Shown: piece after piece, positions 1 to 9,001 of the stretch
Position numbering within the stretch: the first letter of the stretch is position 1
Layout of the letters: every line of letters starts with the position of its first letter
Assembly: GCA_022968985.1 (NCBI GenBank)
Contig: JALJPK010000030.1
Span: 1-41,602 of the forward strand
From: Pseudomonadales bacterium
Lineage (GTDB): Bacteria > Pseudomonadota > Gammaproteobacteria > Pseudomonadales > Natronospirillaceae
Length of the DNA stretch: 41,602 nt
Reading direction: 5' to 3'
Made by a program: the position numbers and the translations under genes
Notes under the pieces: model-generated
Databases searched by the model: none
What the model was told of the DNA's origin: nothing
The model's input: the letters and a program-made list of their open reading frames with translations, nothing else

Positions 1-159
1 TTAATGATTGGAGACGATATTTACGGAGATATTGAAGGCGCGTTAAATAGCGGTATGGATGCAGTGTTAGTTAAAACAGGTAAATACAAAAAAGACGACG
101 AACACAGACTTAATCAAAAAGTAAAAACCTTAGACAGTATTTTAAATTTCATTAATTAA
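1..159 (+). CDS. C-terminal end of HAD superfamily subfamily IIA phosphatase (partial)
   Basis: Only the last 52 codons are present; the gene enters from the left edge in frame 1 and ends at TAA 157-159. The segment carries the HAD motif IV (MIGDDIYGDIEGA) followed by a GMDAVLVKTGKY stretch. That pattern is typical of HAD-IIA enzymes of the LHPP / TIGR01458 type, which hydrolyse small phosphorylated substrates or pyrophosphate in the cytoplasm. The two Asp residues of GDD coordinate Mg2+. The stop codon overlaps by two bases the stop of the convergent barrel gene (156-158). The substrate cannot be inferred. The family call is firm, but the subgroup is less certain because the cap domain and DxD motif lie outside the window. 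Confidence 0.85.
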   Translation, partial: LMIGDDIYGDIEGALNSGMDAVLVKTGKYKKDDEHRLNQKVKTLDSILNFIN

Positions 160-1283
160 AAGCTGTACTTCACCCCTATTGCTACCGACACTGCACTGTA
201 TGATAATAAATCAATAGAATTACGTTCACTGCTTAACGACAGTTTTTCATATAATACAATGTCTTCTATCCAATAATTTTGATGATAAAAATTAAATGTA
301 AGTCCAATTTTAATTCGCCCAGGATTGCCTTTTAACACCTCAATTGGTCGAGTAGAATCAAGTACAAAGTCCTTAATATAAGCTGTATTATCTATTTTCC
401 AATAATGTCCATCTGATATGCTTTTTTTCAGATTGATATTAATACTATGAAATACCATGTCTCTGTACGCAACTGCATTATCATCCGCAAGATACCCTGA
501 AGCATACAAACCTAATAAATAGTTTTTTGACAAATATTTATTCATAACCAATCCATATCCTAAAAAATGATAATTTAATACACTACCGGGTATTGCTGAA
601 CCGTTAACATCCCCATTTAAAAATGAGTCATAAAAACGAGTTTTGTCATAAATAAACAGTCTAAAATTAAAGTCATTTTTTAGTTTATAACGATAACTTA
701 ATTGTGCCCCACGTTCAAAATAATCCAAACTGTCTAACCCTATTGATTTATAATCATTGATATAATTTCTTCTTGCAACAAATCCATACAATGACAGGCT
801 GCTTTTTTTATTTAAGCGAAATATCCACTCCAACGATAATTTAGGTTCATCAAAATCATATCTTGCACTTAGATTATCACCAGCTAAAGTTTGTGCAATT
901 ATATTATTGATCCGATTAAAGTGAATTTGTCGTTCAGATCGAAAGTCATGAGTGACCATTAAATTATTACTGAATTTATTGATGTTAAATGTTTTAGAAT
1001 AACGTAAACGATAATCCAATCTTTGTTTATCAGCCGATACGTTAAAATAATCAGTTAATTCATACTTTATTTTTGCTTGAATTTTATTGGTTTTATTAAA
1101 TTTTTTTTCATATTTTACTTGAATCCAATATTTTAGATAACCGTCTGAGATTGGTTTTTGTTCAAGCGCTAGAGGGTTAGTATTAAAACCAAGTTCACTG
1201 CCTATTTCAAAATAGGCAGCATGACTATTTAAGCTCATAAATAACATAGTTAACGATAACAACAATATCTTAATGATTTTCAT
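156..1283 (-). CDS. Outer-membrane beta-barrel protein at the end of the exopolysaccharide arm
   Basis: The protein is 375 residues with a classic signal peptide (MKIIKILLLSLTMLFMS, cleavage after SHA). It has alternating amphipathic strands rich in Tyr/Phe and ends in YSF, the terminal aromatic expected of a Bam substrate. The start at 1283 is chosen because GAGGGTGG precedes it by a few bases; an upstream in-frame ATG at 1307 would place eight polar residues before the signal peptide. It is the last gene of the leftward unit algI-algJ-algF-SGNH-barrel, so it may be the outer-membrane exit or an accessory barrel for the polymer, in the position that AlgE has functionally in alginate loci. 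I see no direct AlgE sequence signature, so that role is inferred from context. Confidence 0.75.
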   Translation of the reverse strand: MKIIKILLLSLTMLFMSLNSHAAYFEIGSELGFNTNPLALEQKPISDGYLKYWIQVKYEKKFNKTNKIQAKIKYELTDYFNVSADKQRLDYRLRYSKTFNINKFSNNLMVTHDFRSERQIHFNRINNIIAQTLAGDNLSARYDFDEPKLSLEWIFRLNKKSSLSLYGFVARRNYINDYKSIGLDSLDYFERGAQLSYRYKLKNDFNFRLFIYDKTRFYDSFLNGDVNGSAIPGSVLNYHFLGYGLVMNKYLSKNYLLGLYASGYLADDNAVAYRDMVFHSININLKKSISDGHYWKIDNTAYIKDFVLDSTRPIEVLKGNPGRIKIGLTFNFYHQNYWIEDIVLYEKLSLSSERNSIDLLSYSAVSVAIGVKYSF

Positions 1284-1315
1284 ATAACCACCCTCTATTG
1301 ATTTCAACTTTATAG

Positions 1316-2290
1316 TTAGTTAACAGAAAAAGAATTAACTTTATTTAAAATATCAGTTAAAAATCTTTTATCATTAATGACATAATAACTTGGGAATTCC
1401 CATACAATATAACGATACGATTTAATCTCATCGGCATTTAATTTAAAAAATTGTGTTATCGATTTTTTATAACCCCCACCACTTAATGCGTAATTAGTTG
1501 TATTTAGTTTAGAATAATGACTAATAAATCCATCAAAATTTAATTTTATTTTTCCATTACTATTACTAGTGCCTACTATTGCGATATCTGTTTTTTCAGT
1601 TACAAATAGATCATTATTAGTCGACATGGTTTGATAAGTTTTATGGCTCTCTTTACCTAATTTCTTTTTACACAATAAACGATAGGCTTTTTGTAGACTG
1701 CCTTCCATTTTGTTCACCCCTAAAATCGAAGTAACAAACGAGTATTTTTTGAGGTCAACATAACTATCACTAGCTTTAATTACTTGCGCCACAAGTTTTG
1801 CCATTTCTCTAGATCCACGATAATTCCAATGATGATCACCTTTAAAAAACAACGGATATTGTTGATAAGTAAATAAAGATTCTATATTTGGCACCAATAA
1901 CCCTGAAAACCGAAGTTGATCAAGGTATCGAATATAATTTGATTTGGCTAAAGTTGAATCATATTTGGCCAAAACTTGATCATGATGAATGAGCCCTCTT
2001 GTAGGAATAGGCACTAAAATCAAGGTAATATCATGTGTTTGTAATGTTTTATTGATGTCACTTAATATCGACAAACTGTTATCAGCCACCGAAAACTGTA
2101 ACTTAAAATCTAAATCTCTAAACAACCAGTTATTTTCACCAAAACTAAGATATTTAAATCCTTTTAGATAACTGGTTTTATAACTTTTCGCCGAACTCAT
2201 TTTGCTACATTTAGCCTGTAATAACGCACTACAGACAAATAACAATACTAGTAGAATCAAGTTAGCTATAATCAATTTATTAATTTGCAT
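1316..2290 (-). CDS. AlgJ/AlgX-like SGNH-type O-acetylation protein (second copy)
   Basis: The protein is 324 residues with an N-terminal membrane anchor or uncleaved signal (about residues 5-26). Three hallmarks of the AlgJ/AlgX SGNH fold are visible: GENNWLF near residue 51, GDHHW at about 151-155 (Asp/His of the catalytic triad) and GTSNS at about 240-244 (nucleophilic Ser). VPIPTRG is also shared with the family. AlgX/AlgJ proteins act in the periplasm, taking acetyl groups passed through AlgI and transferring them to the polysaccharide. The start at 2290 is supported by AAGGTGG. It sits between algF and the barrel gene. No carbohydrate-binding module follows, so it is shorter than AlgX. 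Which of the two SGNH proteins performs the final transfer cannot be told from sequence. Confidence 0.85.
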   Translation of the reverse strand: MQINKLIIANLILLVLLFVCSALLQAKCSKMSSAKSYKTSYLKGFKYLSFGENNWLFRDLDFKLQFSVADNSLSILSDINKTLQTHDITLILVPIPTRGLIHHDQVLAKYDSTLAKSNYIRYLDQLRFSGLLVPNIESLFTYQQYPLFFKGDHHWNYRGSREMAKLVAQVIKASDSYVDLKKYSFVTSILGVNKMEGSLQKAYRLLCKKKLGKESHKTYQTMSTNNDLFVTEKTDIAIVGTSNSNGKIKLNFDGFISHYSKLNTTNYALSGGGYKKSITQFFKLNADEIKSYRYIVWEFPSYYVINDKRFLTDILNKVNSFSVN

Positions 2291-2331
2291 AATATCCACC
2301 TTTATCAACATTTAAATAGATTTTATAGGTT

Positions 2332-2988
2332 TTAAAATTTTGTCATCACCCGTGAATTTGACACTTTATAACCTTCGTTTGACTGGCAAATAACAATATT
2401 ACTATTATTTTCACTAACCAATTTCACATTTTCTAATAATACGTTTTTTCTATTTAACTCTAATAAAAATGATAATTTAACTGGGTTAACTTCTATTTGA
2501 TGATGTTGCATCGATTTAATTGAATTAAAAATAACCTGACCATTACTTTCTATTTTTAATGATACCGTTTCATGTGGATCAAAATTATACACAGACAATA
2601 CCGCTTTATTACGCTGTGTGACAAAAGCATCATGAATCACTTCAACAATACCATCAAAGTATTTATCCTCATTTATTACCACACTAAAACTTTTATTAGG
2701 TTCAATAATAAAATTATATTTTTTTCCATTTACAATGACTTTATGTTTGTTTTTTGTCACCATTACATAGTTAGAAAACTCACAATTAGGTTGTAACTCA
2801 AATTTTTTATTTAGAAATTTTAACGTCATCATGTTTTCACTGACATTGATAAACCTGACATAGGACGCGCCTTTAGGTACCACATCGTATAATGCTTTTT
2901 CATTTGCGACACTTAAAAAAGGCACAAATAACATAGGGGCATTTAAAAGAGCGTGTAATAAATATTTTCTATTGAATAAAATAGGCAT
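2332..2988 (-). CDS. algF: AlgF-like periplasmic polysaccharide O-acetylation protein
   Basis: The 218-residue protein has an N-terminal signal segment (HALLNAPMLFVPFLSVA). The mature start has ALYDVVPKGASYVRFINVS, closely following the AlgF pattern of LY...PKGSAFVRV. AlgF is a periplasmic all-beta protein required for O-acetylation in alginate producers. The start at 2988 is chosen for the GGAGA box ten bases upstream. The start codon lies inside the 3' end of the algJ-like gene (stop 2969-2971), a 20-base overlap that suggests translational coupling. A longer reading from 3051 is open but adds only poorly conserved residues. Identification rests on the N-terminal half; the C-terminal half is diverged. 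Confidence 0.8.
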   Translation of the reverse strand: MPILFNRKYLLHALLNAPMLFVPFLSVANEKALYDVVPKGASYVRFINVSENMMTLKFLNKKFELQPNCEFSNYVMVTKNKHKVIVNGKKYNFIIEPNKSFSVVINEDKYFDGIVEVIHDAFVTQRNKAVLSVYNFDPHETVSLKIESNGQVIFNSIKSMQHHQIEVNPVKLSFLLELNRKNVLLENVKLVSENNSNIVICQSNEGYKVSNSRVMTKF

Positions 2989-4090
2989 AATCTTTCTCCA
3001 AATTAGTTTCATTATTAATATAAGTTTCAAAATATTTTGACTCAGAATCAAAAGCTTGAATCAAATAACGCTCTGGAATTTCCCAAAGCACTATTTTAAT
3101 ATCTTGGTGTTGATCTAAATCCTGTATAAAATTCACCATCGGTTTAAAAGGCCCCTGCCCTACCAATGAATAATCTAAAATGTCATTTTTAAAATAATAT
3201 TTTAGAAATTGTTTAAAATTAAATATTTCATTGGCGCTATAACTTGTACCCACTAACGCTACTTCATTAACTGTTTGATTATTAGAAAATAAATCTAGGG
3301 ATCCACTTGTATTATAAGTAACATACACATCGGTTTGTTCTACCCATTGACTACTAATTGAATCAGGTACAGGCAAAAATACTGATAGATCTCCCACAAC
3401 ATCAACGGTACGTTGATATTCCAATTCATAATGGTCGTTGGATTTATGTAATAACTCTGGATGTTTATTTTTTACTTGTTTGACAATTTCTTTTGCTATT
3501 TTTTTTGTACTGTTTGATGTCCAATGAGTGTCCGATTTAAAAAAACTTTCGAAACTCATAGCCTGCATAGTCTCAAATGTATTAATGATACAAATATCTT
3601 CTTTTATACTGTTAATTAATAATTGATTAAATAAATCTTCATGAATCACATTAGGTTTTTTATTAAGTAACTTATTTTTATACACTCTAGCTTTTGATGG
3701 AACAGGTACCAATAATAAATGTATGCCTTTTTTTTCTAATACATCATTTACCATTGATATACTTTCTAAATTGTCAAATAAAATACCGTAACCATCTTTA
3801 CTTTGATTAAATTCTTCACTGCTAAACAACCAATTATCTTGACCTATTACCAACTCTTTTTTACCTTGATTAAATACAACATAATTAATTAATGAGATTA
3901 AACCGATCGCTTTTTCGCGCATCACATTTTTTTCATTAAACTGTTTGTCAAATTCACTAAAATAATTATTACTTAATAAACCTATGTCTTTTAAATCACC
4001 ATTGAGATCAATATTCTTAAAACTCATTAACGACATCACTAATCCAAAACTAAGTACCAATATAAATAAAGTGGGATATATATATTTCAT
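2969..4090 (-). CDS. algJ: AlgJ-like SGNH O-acetyltransferase
   Basis: The protein is 373 residues, membrane-anchored by residues about 4-23, with the rest periplasmic. Motifs in order: GQDNWLF (83-89), VPVPSKARVY (128-137), SDTHW (186-190, Asp and His of the triad), GTSYS (281-285, nucleophile Ser) and WEIPERY (336-342). All are typical of AlgJ/AlgX. Length matches AlgJ. It works with the MBOAT protein encoded just upstream, which passes acetyl groups across the inner membrane. The start has GAGGTGAC seven bases away and lies only eight bases after the algI stop, so the two are surely co-transcribed. The polymer is probably alginate-like, but could be another beta-linked glycan. Confidence 0.9.
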   Translation of the reverse strand: MKYIYPTLFILVLSFGLVMSLMSFKNIDLNGDLKDIGLLSNNYFSEFDKQFNEKNVMREKAIGLISLINYVVFNQGKKELVIGQDNWLFSSEEFNQSKDGYGILFDNLESISMVNDVLEKKGIHLLLVPVPSKARVYKNKLLNKKPNVIHEDLFNQLLINSIKEDICIINTFETMQAMSFESFFKSDTHWTSNSTKKIAKEIVKQVKNKHPELLHKSNDHYELEYQRTVDVVGDLSVFLPVPDSISSQWVEQTDVYVTYNTSGSLDLFSNNQTVNEVALVGTSYSANEIFNFKQFLKYYFKNDILDYSLVGQGPFKPMVNFIQDLDQHQDIKIVLWEIPERYLIQAFDSESKYFETYINNETNLEKDYAYFIQ

Positions 4091-4098
4091 AAGTCACC

Positions 4099-5619
4099 TC
4101 AAAATTGAAAATAAAGAAAAGGAGAAAACGTATTTTCAATCAATAACAAAATTGAGAATACAAACGAAACAAACACTGAACAGGATTTTAAAATAAAAGC
4201 ACTGGGGCTTACCTGCTGCTTAACATCTTTTTTTGTAGCACTGTTATGAGTAGTTGCGGATTGAGGATCACTAAACTGAGCCGCACTAAACTGAATAATT
4301 CTAGACACGCATTGTTTAAGTGTTTTTTCAATTCTAGTTTTATTACCAATCACAATTATAAGCAGCCAAGCGATCATTAACATAAAATAATGGTAATTTA
4401 ATATGTCTTTTGTGAAGTCGGAACTCAAAGAGAATTGATCAAAACTAAACATTGCTTGATAAAATACAACAGCTTGCCCGATGTTTTCTGAGCGAAATAC
4501 CACCCAACCTAACATCACCAAAAATAACGTTACACTCCATTTAATAAAGTTAAAATCAGTGGATCGCTTGTCGGCATTAGAGTCAACATTAAAGTATTTT
4601 TCAAGTGCTAATAAACCACCGTGCCATAACCCCCATACAATAAATGTCCAGTTCGCACCATGCCATAATCCACCCAATAACATCGTTAACATCAAGTTTC
4701 GATAAGTAAATAATTTACCCATTCGGCTACCACCTAACGGAATGTACAAATAGTCTTTTAACCAACTAGACAAACTAATGTGCCACCTTCTCCAAAATTC
4801 GGTGATACTTTGGCTAATGTACGGTTGATTAAAGTTCTCCATAAATTTAAAACCCATCATCAATCCAAGTCCAATAGCCATATCCGCGTAACCTGAAAAA
4901 TCAAAATACAACTGTGCGGTATAAGCAAAAGTGGTTAACCAAGCATCCATAAAAGTGGGGTCTTGTAAAGCAAATCCATAATTAACAATCGGTGCAATAC
5001 TGTCGGCAATTAATACTTTTTTAATAAAACCGATCATAAAACGTTCACAACCCGATGAGAAATTTTCTATACTGTGTGTTCTTGTACTAAATTGACTTTC
5101 TATGTCTTTATAACGCAGTACGGGGCCAGCAATTAATTGAGGGAATAAAGAAATAAATGCAGCAAAGTCTATAAACGTTCGATTCGCATTACAGGTTTTT
5201 TGGTACACATCAACCAAATAACTTATAGCCTGAAAAATATAAAATGAAATACCAATAGGCAAAATGACATTTACCAATAACCAAGAGTCTACGTTTAAGT
5301 CGTTAAATACAGTAACAAATACTTCTACACCAAAATTGGCATACTTAAAAAAAGCTAAAGTCGATAGATTAATAACCAAACCCGATACCAACCAAAGTTG
5401 CCTTTTACCTGCTGAATTTTTTTCAATTTGTAACGCTATGAAATAATTACTTACAGTAATAAATACAAAAAGTAATAAAAAATCAATTCGCCACCAAGCG
5501 TAGAAAAAATAACTAAATAGAACAATTACTATCGATCTAAAACGATTAGGTAAAAGATAATAAGAGATTAAAAAACAAGGAAGAAATAAAAACAAAAAAG
5601 ATAAACTAGAAAACACCAT
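4099..5619 (-). CDS. algI: MBOAT-family membrane O-acetyltransferase, AlgI-like
   Basis: A 506-residue polytopic membrane protein starting MVFSSLSFLFLFLP, the usual AlgI N-terminus. MBOAT landmarks: PIGISFYIFQ (121-130), a DFSGYADMAIG block (240-250), WRRWHISLSSW around His280, GGLWHGANW with the invariant catalytic His320, and a further WHGG at His333. AlgI takes acetyl from a cytoplasmic donor and moves it across the inner membrane to AlgJ/AlgX. The C-terminus (about 440-480) carries a Ser/Thr/Gln-rich insert before a last hydrophobic segment, slightly longer than typical. The ribosome site is weak (AAGTTGA). It is first in the leftward arm and diverges from the synthase arm across a 265-base intergenic region. 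Confidence 0.93.
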   Translation of the reverse strand: MVFSSLSFLFLFLPCFLISYYLLPNRFRSIVIVLFSYFFYAWWRIDFLLLFVFITVSNYFIALQIEKNSAGKRQLWLVSGLVINLSTLAFFKYANFGVEVFVTVFNDLNVDSWLLVNVILPIGISFYIFQAISYLVDVYQKTCNANRTFIDFAAFISLFPQLIAGPVLRYKDIESQFSTRTHSIENFSSGCERFMIGFIKKVLIADSIAPIVNYGFALQDPTFMDAWLTTFAYTAQLYFDFSGYADMAIGLGLMMGFKFMENFNQPYISQSITEFWRRWHISLSSWLKDYLYIPLGGSRMGKLFTYRNLMLTMLLGGLWHGANWTFIVWGLWHGGLLALEKYFNVDSNADKRSTDFNFIKWSVTLFLVMLGWVVFRSENIGQAVVFYQAMFSFDQFSLSSDFTKDILNYHYFMLMIAWLLIIVIGNKTRIEKTLKQCVSRIIQFSAAQFSDPQSATTHNSATKKDVKQQVSPSAFILKSCSVFVSFVFSILLLIENTFSPFLYFQF

Positions 5620-5884
5620 GATTATTCAACTTATAAAACCAATGTTTTAGGTTCATTGCAACTGTTGATCCAACTTTTAAAGCGCACAAACATCGGTTTC
5701 ACTTAAGCTTTAATACTTCAACCATGCGACTTGCATTGCATTATGCAACTATCACCTTATTTTTTTATTAATATGCGAATTACATTCAGTTAATAATGCT
5801 TAAACCCTTGTAGTTAGGCATTTAACACTTGGACTGTTTATTGCCATATAGGGTTATTCATTAACGAAATTATAGATTTTTATT
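5620..5884. promoter_or_regulatory. Divergent intergenic region between acetylation and synthase arms
   Basis: These 265 bases separate the two divergent start codons and must hold the promoters for both arms. There is no open frame worth calling. An inverted repeat TTGCAT-N6-ATGCAA lies at 5731-5748, near the middle, and is a candidate regulator site. No convincing consensus -35/-10 pair or strong ribosome site was seen for the Alg44-like gene. Confidence 0.4.
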
Positions 5885-7279
5885 ATGAAAATTAGCCGAG
5901 AAAAAGCCAGCCAACGATTGTATCATCGAGTGAGTACTCCTTTGAGTATTCAAATCGATGGTAAAATCTATGCAGCTTTGGATTGGAGCTTGGGAGGATT
6001 TCGCTTAAAAGATTGGGACATATTTGATGGCAGTATAAAAACAGGTGACATCGTCAGTTGTATTTTTGATTTACCTTTCCAGGGTTTTGATATTACATTT
6101 GATATTCAAATTAGTGTGGTACGTGTAGATGAAGAGAACAAACAACTTGCCACCAAATTCATTGATTTAGATGATCGCCAAATAGAATTAATGAATCACT
6201 TTGTGGAGCAATTAGTAAGAGGCGCCATGGTACCCATCGGCGACACTATATTAAGAATCGATTCACCTGTTACACCTGTTTCCACAAAACCCGACCCTAA
6301 TCCCATGCAGCAAATCCCAACCAGTCGTATTAATTTAAAAATGATTATAATGTCTTTTTTATATATCAGTATTGGGTTTTTCCTTTTTGTATTAGTGTCG
6401 ATCACTATTTTTGAAAACTTTATGAGCATTAAAGTTAAAACAGCAGTGGTTAATCTTGATCTTGAAACTGTTGTAAGTCTTTCAGATGGTCGAATTGAAA
6501 ACGTACGGGTCAGTGAAAATGACTTTATGTATCCAGGCGAACCAATGTTAAGTATTAACTCACCGAGTATTTCAAAACAGTTAGCAGAAAGTAAAATTAA
6601 AATTGAACACAAAAAAATAGAATTAGAATCGTTAAGACGAACATACGAAGTAGAATTTGAAGCCGCCGCTTCACCAAATTCAAAACTGTTAAAACTGTTA
6701 AAAATTGAAATAGACACCTGTAAAGCACAAATTGCATTAGAAAATGAAAATTTATTGGCGTTATACGATTATAAAGACAAATTAAATATTACATCCCCTG
6801 CTTACGGCACATTAACAAAACTATATAGAAAACAAGGCGCTACGGTTAACAAAGGCGACACCATTGCCATATTTGAACGCAACGCAAAACCTTACATTCA
6901 TGCTTACCTTACTCATGAAGAAGCCAGTGAAGTCACTTTGGGTTTATATACCAAAGTACGTTTACTTTCCCAAAATAGAACTTTAGTAGGTAAAGTAGTG
7001 GATCTACAAAGTGATCATCTTAATGAATTATCTTATCGGCCTATTAACGATAAAACACGCACCATACTTGTAAAAATTGAATTACAACTAGACGGTTTAA
7101 ATATCACCAGCACTAATAATTATAGTAATGGCATCGTCAGCCCATCATTAAATAGACTCAATCTAAAAATGGGTGCTCCTGTAGAAGTATTATTTCCTAC
7201 AACAGGCATCAGCCGAAAAATTATTAACTATTACGCAGACTCTCAATTTAAAAATAATAAAACAGGTATCGCCTTATGA
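5885..7279 (+). CDS. alg44: PilZ-domain membrane-fusion protein, Alg44-like c-di-GMP receptor for polymer synthesis
   Basis: The protein is 464 residues. An N-terminal PilZ domain (about 1-110) retains both halves of the c-di-GMP motif: RLYHR at 11-15 (RxxxR) and DWSLGG at 33-38 (DxSxxG). One transmembrane helix follows (about 152-174). A periplasmic HlyD-like part includes a barrel-sandwich segment (about 190-226), a short alpha-hairpin rich in Lys/Glu and a beta domain. This is the Alg44 layout: dinucleotide binding in the cytoplasm switches on the partner GT2 synthase. The stop overlaps the next gene's ATG (ATGA at 7276-7279), so the two are translationally coupled. It is somewhat longer than classical Alg44 in the periplasmic part. 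Functional c-di-GMP binding is inferred from intact motifs. Confidence 0.9.
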   Translation: MKISREKASQRLYHRVSTPLSIQIDGKIYAALDWSLGGFRLKDWDIFDGSIKTGDIVSCIFDLPFQGFDITFDIQISVVRVDEENKQLATKFIDLDDRQIELMNHFVEQLVRGAMVPIGDTILRIDSPVTPVSTKPDPNPMQQIPTSRINLKMIIMSFLYISIGFFLFVLVSITIFENFMSIKVKTAVVNLDLETVVSLSDGRIENVRVSENDFMYPGEPMLSINSPSISKQLAESKIKIEHKKIELESLRRTYEVEFEAAASPNSKLLKLLKIEIDTCKAQIALENENLLALYDYKDKLNITSPAYGTLTKLYRKQGATVNKGDTIAIFERNAKPYIHAYLTHEEASEVTLGLYTKVRLLSQNRTLVGKVVDLQSDHLNELSYRPINDKTRTILVKIELQLDGLNITSTNNYSNGIVSPSLNRLNLKMGAPVEVLFPTTGISRKIINYYADSQFKNNKTGIAL

Positions 7280-8895
7280 AACCCAGATTATTGAATATAC
7301 CAAAACACTATAAATTTGAACAATCAAAAGAAGCTATACGTTCATTCGAGGCTTTAAAAAGTGGCGAAAAATATCAAGATTATCCAACAAAGTGGACAAA
7401 AAAAAATATTTTACATGTCTCTATTTATTTTGCACTTTGTTTTTTATTAGTATTAAATATTCCGAATAACCTATGGGACCCCTCTATCAAACACATTACG
7501 TTTACGTTAGGGGGATTAGGTGTGTGGCGATACAGTTGGTGGTTGGTGCATGTAATTCGCTCTGAAATATATCAACATAAAGTGTTCCCCAAGATACGTA
7601 CCAACGCAGACAAATGTTGGGACGACGGTTGGCGTCCTCGTGGTGTGCATTTTATGATGACCACCTTTTTAGAAAAACGAGAAACCACCGAATTAGTACT
7701 ACAAAGTATTTGCCGTGAAGTTCGCGACACACAAATACACACTACATTATGGTTAGGTTCTGGTGCCGAGTATGCCGAAAAAATCATGGTGGCTTATTTA
7801 AAACAACATGCAAAAGATTTACCGTTCGAGTTTGTGATGATCCGCCAAAACGTATCAGGTAAAAGAATGGCAATTGGTTTGGTATTAAGAGCCATGAGCC
7901 GCCGTGGTATTCACAAAGATGACCTTATTGTATTTATGGATGGCGATGCGGTATTGGCTCCTGGCATTTTAAATAAATGTTGCCCATTATTTAAAATCGA
8001 TCCGCAATTACAAGCCGTTACTACCGATGAAGAAGTAATTTGTTATGGGCCACAGTGGATTCAGTCATGGTTAATTATGCGTTTTTCTCAACGTCGTTTG
8101 GCTATGCAAAGTCATTCTTTAAGTAATAAAGTTTTAACTTTAACGGGTCGAATGAGTGTATTTAGAGCTAATCATTTGACCAAATATGATTTTATTAGAA
8201 TGTTAGAAGCCGATCATTTAAGACATTGGTTATGGGGAGATTTTAGATTTTTATCTGGTGATGATAAAAGCACCTGGTACTACATGCTGACCCAAGACGC
8301 CAAAATGTTATACGTACCTGATGCACTGGTTTATACAATTGAAGAAATAGAAGGTTTGGGTATTGAACGTATGACCCAAAACTTAAAACGCTGGTCAGGC
8401 AACATGCTCAGAAATGGTACTCGCGCGTTATTATTGGGCCCACGCAAAATAAATTGGTTTATTTGGTGGTGTGTTTTAGATCAACGTATTGCTATGTGGA
8501 CAATGTTGGTGAGTCCAATTGTAGCGTTAAGTGTCACGTTTTTAAAAGATGCAAATTATATATTGGCTTATATTATTTGGATTTTGGTTTCAAGAATGTG
8601 CTTAAGTTTATTTTTATTTCGTTATTCCAACTCAGTGCATATTGAGTGGCCTATTATTTTATATATAAATCAATTATTAAACGCTGCAGTTAAAGTGTAC
8701 TGCATGGCCAGATTGTCAAAACAACGTTGGACTAATCGAGGTAATCAGTCTTCTGATGAAGGTAATTCATTAGCCGATCGATTACGCGATTATATGGCCT
8801 TTTATATGACGGTTGTTTGGGTCACGTTATTAATATTTATCACCATGTGGTATACAAAAATTATTATTCTGCCAAACCTTGGTGATTATTTTTAA
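7276..8895 (+). CDS. alg8: Processive family 2 glycosyltransferase, Alg8-like polymer synthase
   Basis: A 539-residue inner-membrane protein with two N-terminal helices (about 46-62 and 75-95), a cytoplasmic GT2 domain and several C-terminal helices (about 392-445 and 515-530). Catalytic landmarks: MDGD at 221-224 (DxD, sugar nucleotide and metal), TTDE at 249-252, GDD at 328-330 and QNLKRW at 368-373 (the QxxRW acceptor-binding motif of processive synthases). The order and spacing match Alg8, which polymerises mannuronate from GDP-mannuronate. The sugar donor here is not proven because no AlgD-type GDP-mannose dehydrogenase is in the window. It is co-translated with the PilZ protein, so activity should depend on c-di-GMP. 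Confidence 0.9.
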   Translation: MKPRLLNIPKHYKFEQSKEAIRSFEALKSGEKYQDYPTKWTKKNILHVSIYFALCFLLVLNIPNNLWDPSIKHITFTLGGLGVWRYSWWLVHVIRSEIYQHKVFPKIRTNADKCWDDGWRPRGVHFMMTTFLEKRETTELVLQSICREVRDTQIHTTLWLGSGAEYAEKIMVAYLKQHAKDLPFEFVMIRQNVSGKRMAIGLVLRAMSRRGIHKDDLIVFMDGDAVLAPGILNKCCPLFKIDPQLQAVTTDEEVICYGPQWIQSWLIMRFSQRRLAMQSHSLSNKVLTLTGRMSVFRANHLTKYDFIRMLEADHLRHWLWGDFRFLSGDDKSTWYYMLTQDAKMLYVPDALVYTIEEIEGLGIERMTQNLKRWSGNMLRNGTRALLLGPRKINWFIWWCVLDQRIAMWTMLVSPIVALSVTFLKDANYILAYIIWILVSRMCLSLFLFRYSNSVHIEWPIILYINQLLNAAVKVYCMARLSKQRWTNRGNQSSDEGNSLADRLRDYMAFYMTVVWVTLLIFITMWYTKIIILPNLGDYF

Positions 8896-9001
8896 TAATC
8901 TAGTTTTAAAGGTTATTTTTAATAATTAAAATTAGACGATTATTTTAATAGGGATCAAGCAAAGGGATCTTGAATTAATACTTTAAAACGAGGGTTTTAT
9001 T

